From Chamaea fasciata (lineage: Eukaryota > Chordata > Aves > Passeriformes > Sylviidae): a DNA stretch of 64,000 nucleotides. Where the stretch lies: contig JARCOQ010000001.1 in NCBI GenBank assembly GCA_029207755.1, positions 95,150,640-95,214,639 of the forward strand. The letters are read 5' to 3'. Positions 13,701-25,700 of the stretch are shown here, piece after piece; position 1 is the first letter of the stretch, and each line of letters begins with the position of its first letter. Under the pieces are notes generated by a model. The model saw nothing but the letters and a program-made list of their open reading frames with translations. It had not been told where the DNA came from and did no database searches. A program made the position numbers and the translations under genes.

Positions 13701-16700
13701 AGGAGGCATGGGTATAATGGAAAAGAAAAATTAACCACATATTGAAATAAAGTCAAGGATTTGAATTTCAGAAAGCTTTCTGAAAATTCTCATACCTATC
13801 CCTGAGCAGCTGATACCTGCAAAACTCTCAGCAGTGCTCTCAGCATCCTGGATCTCTATTCTGCTCACACTAGACTGCTTGCTTTGATAGGCTCAGAGAG
13901 TTTATGGAGATCTTTAATGTAAAGTGTGTCTATGCAGGGTGTACACCTCATGATGAGTGCTGTCTTCTTCCTCCTGTGATCAAATGTTAGCCCTTAACCT
14001 CTCCAGCTGCCAGACTTGTGGAATAAAAAGCCTACAACTCCCTTCATTTCCAGTTTAGCAGTGTCCTCAGCCTGACTGAGGAGGGCTTGTGCTCCCTACA
14101 CCATCCTGCAGACATGGAACACACTGGACCCCGGACAAGGAGAGATCAGCTGCGCCATCCAGCTCCTTCTTGCCAGTAGAACAGTTTCTAAACAGGGAGA
14201 TGTTTCTCAGCAATGTGGAATAGCACCAGGGGGATTTTTGAGGGTGGTCTTGCTAACCTAACACTTCATCCTCAGCTGTAGCCCACTCATGTTCTTGACA
14301 TAGACATGGCAATAGAGGAATGCAATGAACACATTTCTTGCCAGATCCCAGGGATAAACTAGTTTCCAAAGAATTGGTGCATTTTACTCCAAAGCAGCTG
14401 TGGTGGCGACTGCCAGAAGATAAAATTAAAAGGTAGACAGTAGACAATGGCTGAATTTTATAGAAATAGTCCAGATGGCTACACACTGGTCTTTTCAGTC
14501 ATGTTTTTGGATTAATAGGAAAATAGGATTAATTATTTAGATGGCAAATAATTTTCAAGTCAGTCTCTGACTAACTTTATATGGCCTATTTTGGTATTTA
14601 TGGGGGTATAAGTAGTAGCATCACAAATTATACATGCTGCTTTGATTTGTAATGCTGTTAATAGCATGATCTACATACTGGGGTAGCTATATGAGACAGC
14701 TGAGCACAACATTACATCTGTATTTCATAGCAAAGTAATTCTATGCACAACAGTGAACTGTCTGTGTTTACACTTAATGAAATTTTCTTCTATTCACCTA
14801 ATGCTTAGCATGTCAGTTTTTTATATAGTTCCTAGCAATCCTGATGTTTATCTCTTTTTGGTGCCTTCTAAATTAATTCTAAATGGGTAGTCACAAATAT
14901 TCCCATTCTACAATTTCTCTGACTTACAATTAATCCCGGTCTTCCAGGTGGTCCAGGAGGTCCTGTCAGAAAAAACCCTCCATTTGGTTCTCCTTTTTCT
15001 CCTTTTATACCAGTGACTCCATTGTCTCCTTTTTCACCCTTTCAAGAAAATGTATTTTAAAATGTTGATCTGAAGTAAGACAAGAACGCAATGCACTAAA
15101 CTTTTAAATTTACATGAAATCTCAGAGTTTGGTAAAGGAAAGCACCTGCTTGAAATTATGTTTTTGACATCACTTTCTTCTGTGATATGAGATTAAAAGG
15201 AATGCTTTCTCTATTGGGGCTGTAAGGCTCACACAGGGCAAGGGCTAGGGGAGGTGGAGTTAGGTGGAGGCGGGGTTAGGTGGAGGCGGAGAAAATGCCT
15301 TTGTTGTTGTTTCCGGCTATTCTGCCCGGCAAAACCTTCTTCAGTGCTGTAGCTGGAGGGGAAGAGAGGGTTGGAGGAAGCATAAAAGCCTGGCTTTGTG
15401 CTTTCCTCCATCACCAGGGAAAAAGCAAAGCAAGATTGACATTGAATGGACAACTATTTGAAAGTATGTGACAAAGTGAGCAGAGCTGGGTGGCGGTGTG
15501 TGCCAGGATAACAGGAGACACCACACAAAATTGCAGACACTTGAAATAGTATGTCTTCTGTTCTGCATGGATGATTATCAGTTAGTTTGGGAAACAGAGC
15601 AATAGTTAAGAAGAATTATTTAAGTACTACATTATTATGTCGCTGTGCAAGAGGATGCACAGCATTTATACATTTCTCCTCACAGTATTTTTTTTCTGTT
15701 TGTCTGCTTTTTTCCCCTTCAGTTTTGTTGTTTTTTTGTCTATTTTTTCATGTTTCTGAGAAATAAACCTATGGATAGAAGAAGCAAACGGCAAAGCAAA
15801 AATGGCAGGTGGCTGCAGACAGCCAGAGGACATGGCTGTATAGCTCCTCCTCTGACTTTTAGTCTTTGTAGATTCCCAGTAAGCATGACTCAAAAGGTTT
15901 CTTTATTCCCGGCCAGTTTTGGGGTGTTGAAGAACTAGATGAAAAATGTGTTCTTGGCAGCTAAATCTGTAAAGCTACAGACATTGCACTGTAAGGTAAA
16001 ACTCTATCAGCTTTGCCACGTCCATGGGACACTTCATGCCGTAGGAATAACTTGGGTGTACTCAGCCAAGCAGAAATAAAATCCTAAAACCAGGCAGCAC
16101 TAAGAGTTCTCCCAGAGACTGTCAGCACAACACTTTTGGTAGCATCATTAAATGATAACTTGATTCAAAAATTTTCAGTTCTTTTACTGATAAAGAGTCT
16201 TATTCACCTAAAAACACTTAAATTAATATCGTATTTTTATTAATTTTTGTCACTTGAAGCAGTCAAGAGAATAATGGAACAGAGAGACACCAAACAAATC
16301 AAGGTATGGGTATACTTTGCTGTAAGAGCTTCCAGGAAAAGTAGTTCCCATAATTTAATTTTATTCAATGTGATTAAAAGATAAATAACATGACATGGAA
16401 GTGATTTCCACTCCCCTTTCCCCTCACCGGGTGTTCTAGAAGCCTTTTAGGTAATGGATGTCTTTTACCTTAGCTGGCATGGAAACAAAAGCATTCATTT
16501 AAGGTGGATATGTTAGGTAACAGTGAATTATGACTCACTTTAATACCACTGGGAAGGTAAAAAGCCTCAGTAAAAAAGTTTCTTTCAAAAGTAATCTTTA
16601 TAGACCTGTGACAACTGCTATCTCTATATTTGTAATACACTTGCCAATGTAGCTGGAGTTCAAGAAATAAATATAATTTGTACTAGCTGATGCCCTTATA

Positions 16701-19700
16701 TTTGTGTATTTCACCATGTTACATTGATTTGTGCTTAATTTATAGTAAAGAACACTTTTAAAAAGCTTAACAGAACTCAAACACAAATGGGATATAATTA
16801 CCTTTATGCTATTAATAAAGTGGCTGAAATATGATGGAGGCAGAGGTGGACCTGAAAAATGAAGAAAATACAATAAAGTACAATAATTATCTGTAATTTT
16901 CCTTTTAAAAGCACTGCTTTTGGTACTACTGGTTTAGGAGTTTAAAGGAAAACTATTTACAATAATGGCATTAACCTTTATAACAAAGAGATATTTTTAG
17001 TTTGGTTTCCTAACAAAGCAAGACTTATACAGCCTATCTTGTATGTGCCCTATATTGTCTGTCACTCTTCCACCTTAATAACTTCTGAATCTGATTGGAA
17101 TTTTAGAAAAATTAGAAGCAAAGAAGGCTCAAATACAAAAAAATCCCAGTTTTCTGAAAACATAGCAGCTGGGAAGAGGAGTGAAAGAGAAGCATCCAAG
17201 TTAACCCCTTTCATGGGAGCCAAGGTAAAAGAGAAGCTTTTCGTATGTTTTGTTGGTAGTGGGGTGATCCATCAGTAGATGTGTGATCTTTCCTGCAAAG
17301 ACAGTACCAGAGCTGACAAGAGAAAGAGATAGTGTTACTGCTGTGCTGCCAATTGTATAATAACTCTTCCTTGACATTTTTCTGCAATGAAAACCAATAT
17401 CAGATTCAATGGTTATACCACCCGTGTTGTCTGCCAATGTTGGTCAGCCAAAGCTGTCCATCACAAAAGGTTCAAAAAGCCTTCAAATATTATCTGCTTG
17501 GTGTACATTTTGAAAAAAAACCCTATTTTGCAGCTTCCCATAACAGTTCAATGCATTTCCTTCAAATGTGTGTTGATTAATTATTGAGATCTTTGGGCCC
17601 AACTCTTCACCAGCCATAGGGCTCATTTCCCAGTGTGCCACCTCAGATAAAATTAAATCAAGCAGACCTTGTGCTGCAGAAATGTATTCTTATTATGGCA
17701 CCTGTTTGGATTTTATTCCAACCTCACCAATTACAGCTTGCAGCAGTGATCTGCTTGATCCTTGTGAGGGGAAGGGAATGGACAGGTCAAATGGAACAGC
17801 AGGTATCCTTTTCAGATGTTAACATAGTATGCATCTCTACACTGAGCACTATCTGAGGTCTTTATAGGATGAGTCTAGGTCTAAGTAAGGTACATGAAGT
17901 CCATGTTGGTTGAGTTTGCTCTCACACTTTTTGTGTTGGCTTCATATTTTTTTGCATGTTATCAATTAATAGACCCTGTTTATAAAGTTGGAGAGGTGAC
18001 ATTTTGTGAGAAGCAAAAATAAATCCACTGCATGGACAAATACCGCAGTTCAAAAAGCTTTCCTGGAACTCAACAAACGTAGTGGAAAGAGTTTCAGCCA
18101 CCTTCCCCTCAGAAAAGGTTTTTTGAAAAACTCCTGTATTTTAATTATGCAATGATTGCCTTGTAAATTTTCTCTGTCAGTGGTTATGTGGACACCTGTG
18201 AGAACTAGAGAACTGCTTTGCATGAAAGAATATTTTAGCAACTACATCATTAATCAAAAACCAAACAGGAATATTTTTTAAAGCAGCAACAGAATTGGTC
18301 TTAGTTAGCATGCTTCAACTTCATGTTGAACAAAATGTTGGAGCCAGTTGACCTATTGGATCAAATGAATAAATCTCTGTTATTTTAGGAGAAAAAGGAA
18401 TTTAGTTTTCAGTTTGACCAGAATTCTTATGTTAGTTTTGCCATCCTTTACTATCTGCAGTTTTACAGCAAAATAATAAGCACAATCCTCTCATAATCTT
18501 CTCCTTTTGAAGCACCTGAAATCATCATAGGCAAGAAAATGCTCCTAAGACATTAATTTGCATTCAGTACAGAACCTGAAAAGGAGCAGACATATTCATG
18601 GTGGATATGCCAGCACAAAAGGGAAAATTTTCTAATTTTTTTCAAAAAGGAAAGCTTCTTGCTTCTTCTTTTGACAAGATGACTGGAAATCACTTATTGC
18701 TTATTTTAAGATATTGGATCAGAACAAAAATTAATGAGGACAAGACAGAAAAACTGATTTTATTACAACAAACAGATGTTGTCTTCCAAATAACCAAAAC
18801 AACATCATCAGTCAGCAGAATTATGTCTTTGGAACAAAGACAGAAATATGCATGTAGATATAGTGAGGGGTTAATATAGTTATTATATGGGGATAATATA
18901 GTTATTATCAATGCATTAAAGGAAAATTACTATAAATATGGTATAGCAACATTAATTCAATATACTGCATTTTCTATTTCAAATGATTTCTGGCACTGAT
19001 TTCAGTATATGAGATTTCAAAAAATGTACAGAAAATGAAGCATTTGTAATTACAGTCTTTTCAAACATGCTTGTTTCTGTAACTCTGTTTGAACTTGTAA
19101 GAATTAGCAATGTATATCAACTTTTTGATACAGAAAGCAAATCTTTGGGTGAGGAATAATTCTTACGATGCTCCTACTGCTAGTGAATTGGTATTTTCAG
19201 CGCAGACAGATTCTTCATGATTTTCACAAATAAATCATGAAATAGTAAAAATTTGGTTGAAATGGAAATAATCTATTTCCACCTCCTGTTAGAAGTGGGA
19301 CTGTCACCATCAACTGACTGCCTTGAGCTCAGAATGCACAGGTGTACTACCCTGAAATGTGAAGCACTGGATTCTAGCACAATTGGCTCAGAAAGACTGA
19401 CAGCAAAATGATAGCTTAGGAAGTGCCCATGATGTCCTTCTAAAATGTCAAAAAATTTCTGACCAGCCACCTACATTTTGATATTTATTCTCGTACTTAA
19501 CACATTCCTAATGCTCACAAATGTGCAGTCTGTCTTTTCAGCAGACATTTTGGATAACATTCTGAGCTTTGCTGTTCCATGTGTCAGTTCATCAAGGAAC
19601 ACTGGGGTAAGTCTCTAGGCAGGTAAGGCTGCAGAGATAAGTATCCAAGTATCTTGCTGAATTGCTTTTCAAGTTAAACATATATTCCTCCACAAGATAT

Positions 19701-22700
19701 CAGTGACATATTAGATTCAGTATACCTGGTGGTCCTGGGGCACCTCTGTCTCCCTTTTCACCTTTTAAGTGTGCTGAACTATGCAGTCCCCAGGAATCTC
19801 TGTTTGCTTCAGCAGCTGCCGTAAAAGCATCACAAATTCATGAGAACTTGAAAACAGCAGAGACTGTAGCAGTGACAACCAAACCACTGAAAGTGGGAGC
19901 AGACTTTTCCACATATGTGGAGCACATGGCTCCTGTCCCTCTATGCCCTTCTCACTCATGATCATTGAATGGCCCGACTCTCCTCTTTTCAACCCATGCA
20001 GGCAAGACAATCTCTCTCTCTCACAAGTCAATCTTTTACTTCGCTTTCCTTAACCACCCAGCCTAAGACCCTCTGAACAAACCTGGTTCTATTTTTCCAT
20101 TTGTGAATTTCACTACAGCAGATGCAGAAACATCTTGAATTACGACTGAGTGTTGTGTACCACATCTTCTACTACCTCCAGATTCCCTTCCCTTCCCTTC
20201 CCTTCCCTTCCCTTCCCTTCCCTTCCCTTCCCTTCCCTTCCCTTCCCTTCCCTTCCCTTCCCTTCCCTTCCCTTCCCTTCCCTTCCCTTCCCTTCCCTTC
20301 CCTTCCCTTCCCTTCCCTTCCCTTCCCTTCCCTTCCCTTCCCTTCCCTTCCCTTCCCTTCCCTTCCCTTCCCTTCCCTTCCCTTCCCTTCCCTTCCCTTC
20401 CCTTCCCTTCCCTTCCCTTCCCTTCCCTTCCCTTCCCTTCCCTTCCCTTCCCTTCCCTTCCCTTCCCTTCCCTTCCCTTCCCTTCCCTTCCCTTCCCCAA
20501 TAGCCAAGAAAAAGCAAAAAGCTCTTAAGTATGAAGAACCCAACCAAAAAAAGAGAACTTATTTAAAGCAAAGTACAAGAAAAGAATTACCCACCATGGT
20601 CATTAGGAGCTTCTTGATTTCCAGGATAGGGAGTGTTTACCTTCAGATAAAGAAATCAATCAAAAAATATCTATACATATTAAGCAATGGAAATGCATTA
20701 CTTAGCGTGACTGAAAAGTCTGGCAAGTTTACATGCTAGTAGATATTATAACAACACCCTGGGATTATCTCCAGTTTGGCTCCAGTCTGAGTATTAGCTG
20801 ATCAAGTTTTTATGAGGATTATGCTCTCTTTGACATGCAACATGCTTTCAGCAAAAGGGTAACATGCGTTTTGGAGGCATCAGCAAATTCTGCTCTCAGT
20901 TGTGTCAGTGAAGCATCAGAAAACTCATTCTCCAAGAACAATTCTGAATTTACAGCATTATGTTTGGAAGCAGGATTTGATTTTTGACTGTGAGATAACA
21001 GCTTATGTTTAGAATTCTTTTAATCAGACCAGGGCTATGTTATGTCTGTTGTTAACCTGTGCTCCAGGTGCATTGAGAGCACAATGGGGAGACAGAAGTT
21101 ATTCTAGTCTATCCTCTTCTGACACTAGCTACCTTTACAGTGGACATGCAACCTACCTCTGCCTGTCTTCAAAATAGGGATGACGCAGGAACTGAAACGT
21201 GGCACAGTGCCTGGAAATCTTGGTACTTTCTAGTACTATTTATAGAAAACTAAGCAAGTTTATGAAAAATGGAAGTTGCTCCATCTGGCTAATCCTGTAG
21301 TATTAGTCTGTAGAAGTCTTACTCAAATAGATAACTCCATTAACTTGGGAAGTTCAGTCCCCATGAGGAAAACTGGTGGGGTTCAGTCTGTAGTTCTTTA
21401 TTGACACTCATTTATGTAGGCATGAACAGCAGACTTCTTATGTATAAACTTGGATTGGTTTAGGAGACTACTCACAAATGGAGGACAAATCTATCTAGCA
21501 CACTCAGGTGCATGAAGAGATGTTTACAAGTACACGTTTCTATTACTTGTGCATGTAAAAGTTAGTGCTATTTTTCACTGATTGTAACCTTCCTGAAAAG
21601 TGGCTATTATTATCTAAAATTCAGAGAAAATAGGCTTGTTTTGTTTGAATCATTCCACAGAGAATCAAAGGAGAGTTGAGGCTGGAAGGCATCTCTGGAG
21701 GTTGTCTGACTCAAAGGAGGATCAACTACAGCAGGTTGTTCAGGGCCTTGCCCAGTCAGATTTCAGGGGTGAAGCTGACAAATACATATATGGTTATGGA
21801 CATATGTTATCAACGTACAACAGTGTTATACAATGGGAGTGAGAAGATTTAAGGGAGAAATTCAAAGAGGTAAAAAAATGATGAGTGGAGGTGATAGGCC
21901 AAAACTGTAGAAATGGCAAATTACTGTAGAGTAATGACTATTTATCATTAATTCCCAAAAAGGTCACAAGTTGGGATGCAACTTTCTTCAGCAGTAAGGT
22001 TAGGGTGAGGATGAGTATCAATACATCTAGCATAGAGGAAGTCAAGAGCTGTTTCTCTAAAATAAGCAAAAAAGAACTGGAATGCAATTTGGAGGAGAGG
22101 GCATAGTATCATTCAGACCTATACAGTTTAACAGAAAAGCAGAACCACAATCCTGAACCCTACACTATTCAGGGGTGGACTGTGGCTCCCAAAGGCAGAA
22201 TTCTTCCCAAGTACATACCCCACAGCTTAACAGTAGGATATTGCCCTTGGGAAAATACTTCCAGGACTGAACTATGTTCACCATTTATTCTAGGATACAA
22301 TTTCTGTAATTCATTAAACAAAAATTGCACTACGTCATTCTGAAAATATGAAATCCATCTCCTTTCTTCATACTATGTGTGAAACTGCAGGTCCTTTGAA
22401 GGTAATGAAAGCTTTGTCATACTCTTTGAAAAGGAGGAGCAGATATTCACCTGCTGCCATTCTATGAGAACAGATTGCATTTGAGGGTACAACAAAGAAC
22501 ATGATCTTTTCTGATGCATCTTTCATGCCACAACGAAATACATAACAAATCTTATTTTGGACAGGCAAATTAAAAACAGCTAAAGACGTAACAACATGGG
22601 GACTGTATTTATACATATGTCTAAAAAAATACTTGTACCTGTGTGCATACACATTCAGGTCCCCAAAGCAACTCCTAAACTATGGAAACACAAGCTTTGA

Positions 22701-25700
22701 AAGGCAAAAGTGTTAGAAAAAACAAGTAATAGAAGTGCTTGAAGCAAAAGAGTCTACTGTTTCTAGTTCTGTTATATATTTTATAGATGGCTAAATTTTC
22801 ATATATGGCTAAACACTAGAAGATCTGTTATCCTGAAGAACAAGTAAAACACATCCCTGGTGCAAAGCACAAGGCAGGGGGAGAAAAGCTGCAGGGTTAT
22901 GGTGTTTAGGGGTACAGCTGCTTTGGTTATGTTCTGGCCTGGCCATGCATCCTGCTAAGAGCAGATTCTGCATGTGTGACTTACTGGCATTTTGCAATGA
23001 GGCCTGGGAGGGACTGGGAAAACTGTCTATTGAAAACAGGAGGGAAATGACTTTTATGAGCATAGGTATGATACAGCATGTCACGCACCATATAGATCTA
23101 ACAGCCATGAGGAGGCTAAGCCTGGAAACAAATCCAACACCCCTCTGGAAGAAAGCCCAGCTGGTGCCAGGTCTGTCATCATGTCCCTTTCTGTGGGGCC
23201 ATGGGGACAAAACTCTTCCACGACAGTAGCTTTGGTTAAGATATCTTCTTTCTCTGCACACAAGCAAGGTCGTCCACAGTGAACTATGTTGACTGAAACC
23301 CATTTTGACGCTTCCTTTTGCAAACTGCTTCTAGAGCAGCACATTTCTGCTACAAGCCAGTCACTGATCCCCAGTTGTACTTACTCCTTTGATATAAAGT
23401 ATGCGTCCAGGAGGTCCAGGGGGCCCTGGGGGCCCAGGCAAGCCAGGCAGGCCCTGGAAAGAGAAAGTGAAAGAAGGAAGATATTAGCCCAAAATAAACC
23501 CCAACTGCAAACTGGAACACCTAAAGCACTGCATATTGAAACTAAATTAAAGACAGTGTATCTCTCATTGAAGGAAAATTAGGTATTCTGCACTGATGTA
23601 GATCTCTCAAGACTGCTAAGATTCATAAATTTTCAAGTGCCAATCAGATACGTACATACTAATTAACAACCCTGAGGACCCCTGCTAGATTGGAGGGATG
23701 ACTGCCTTTTACAAAAAATGTGTGTCAGCTCTTTACTGTGTAATCTGAAAACTTGGCACAAGGCTGTGTTCACCTTTCAGTCCACATCAATGCAACTTTC
23801 TGTATGGTGACGTATGTCATCTCATCAATAATTAGAGATTCATTAGATTTTATCTTCCCTGAGCATTCCAGGAAGGACTACTAGAACATGTAGCCTCTTT
23901 TGTTTGCTTGTTTGCTTTAACTTGTCAGCCTGATGTACTTAATCTAGATATACTTGCTACAATAGCTTTTGTGTGGTTAAGGCAGACAATCTAGAAAATG
24001 AACTTTAATATTGTTTGAAGATATGGAGGAAAGGAAAATCTACTCTCATATTTTCTGTTAGTGGGTAGTAATTTTTCTGTCATTTTCTTCCAATTAGAAT
24101 TTGTCTAATTTGTCTGTTTTCACTTTCCAGGAACTATATTTCTATTTATACCTTCTTCTAGAGGTGTAAGCCACATTCAATTGGTCTTTTTTGCTGTGGA
24201 CATACTTAAATACTTACCAATTCTGAGAAAATACTTAGCAGTTCTCAGTCTCCCTGCTACTCAAATAAAGTAGTATCATCCCACTTATATTTATTGTCTA
24301 GGTAGACAAGACATTTGTGCCTTGCAGTTTGTGTGCCATATTTTTGCTTTTGAACAAAGTATAACCAGAGGTTTCCTACAACAGAATCCATTTACAGAAG
24401 TTGCTCTACTGAAATACAGTGATACTGGCTTTATGCTAAAACAGTAACAAACCCTTGTATTTTTTTTCAGCATTATCTGTGATGCAGATGAAATAGCATT
24501 AGCTGCTGTTGTGGCATGGGTACCAATTTTCCTAGCACAGACTGTCCCATGACATCAGAACAATGACACAAATTACTCTGCTATTGTGAAGCTTATTGTT
24601 TATGCTCAGCAGAGCTAGATGTTGTGTGGTCCAGTCTCAATGTTTGTCATGAGACAACCTGTCAGAAATCTTTTCATGATAACAGACTTGTAGCAACAGG
24701 AGCTTGGTTCTTCACTTGTCATTCCACAATTACAGATTGTAGAGGAGCATGGATATGCTGTCATCTGTGCGGAGGTCATTATTTTGGATATGTGTGACTG
24801 TAGGAGGTAGCAGGTATTAGTGAGTATCTCCTAGTTAATAAAGTAGATACCACTTCCCTGTGATATGCTCAAGTGCTCTTTGTACCTGGGCTAGAAAGCT
24901 CAGAGCCTGTGGGAGTGTCTTCATATCATGAGAGGTCACACTGGTGGCCTGGTTCAGGAAGTCCTTGATATATATAACAGAACTGAAATTCCAAATCCTT
25001 TGCTATTTGAAGCTGCTATGGTAGCAGCGAATGATACGCATAACTGTTACACCTGGGAGATGACACAACTATGTGTATCTGCAAGAATTGCCCAGAAGGA
25101 CCCAGAAGTTAACTTTTCAATGACTGTTGCTTGATAGGAAAAGTAGCAGAAACACAATTATTTCTAGAACATTTCAGGATTTTAGTCCCATCATCATTTG
25201 AAAGGAATCAATATAAATCAGATTTAATTTTCAACTAATTGAAAAACAAAAAACTTACATTGAATGCTTCACCTTGATCACCTTTCTCACCTCTCAGTCC
25301 ATTCAGTCCTGGACGGCCCTGAAATAAGTAGCAATAATTTAGTATGTGTCAGAAGCAAGCTTTTCTATCTTTATCCCACTTGAGAGCACAATACATACTG
25401 GGCGTCCTGGGAAACCAAGTTCTCCTTTGGGTCCAGTAGGTCCTATTGGTCCCTGAACAAAAAATAAAATGTGATTATGAGCCATTTTGCTGATCTATAT
25501 TTTATTATTTAGAATAAGAGACATAGTTTTGTATCTACCTATATTTATATCTACCTATATTTATATCTATCTGTATTTTAAAAAATCGGTCTGTGATTGC
25601 CTGTAGAGACTGCACAGAACATTCTCTCTGCTTGCTCTACTGAGTGATCTCAGAAGCTGAGGACTGCATGTAACAGTCAGCTCTGGTTTGGAAAAGACCA

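Noticed and set aside
20183..20497. CRISPR-like or telomere-like array
   Set aside because: There are no spacers and the unit is a five-base simple repeat. It is not TTAGGG, and the host is a bird.
20063..20739. Several long open frames with GREGK or PFPSL repeats on both strands
   Set aside because: They are six-frame readings of the perfect TTCCC array. A five-base unit without stops is open in every frame.
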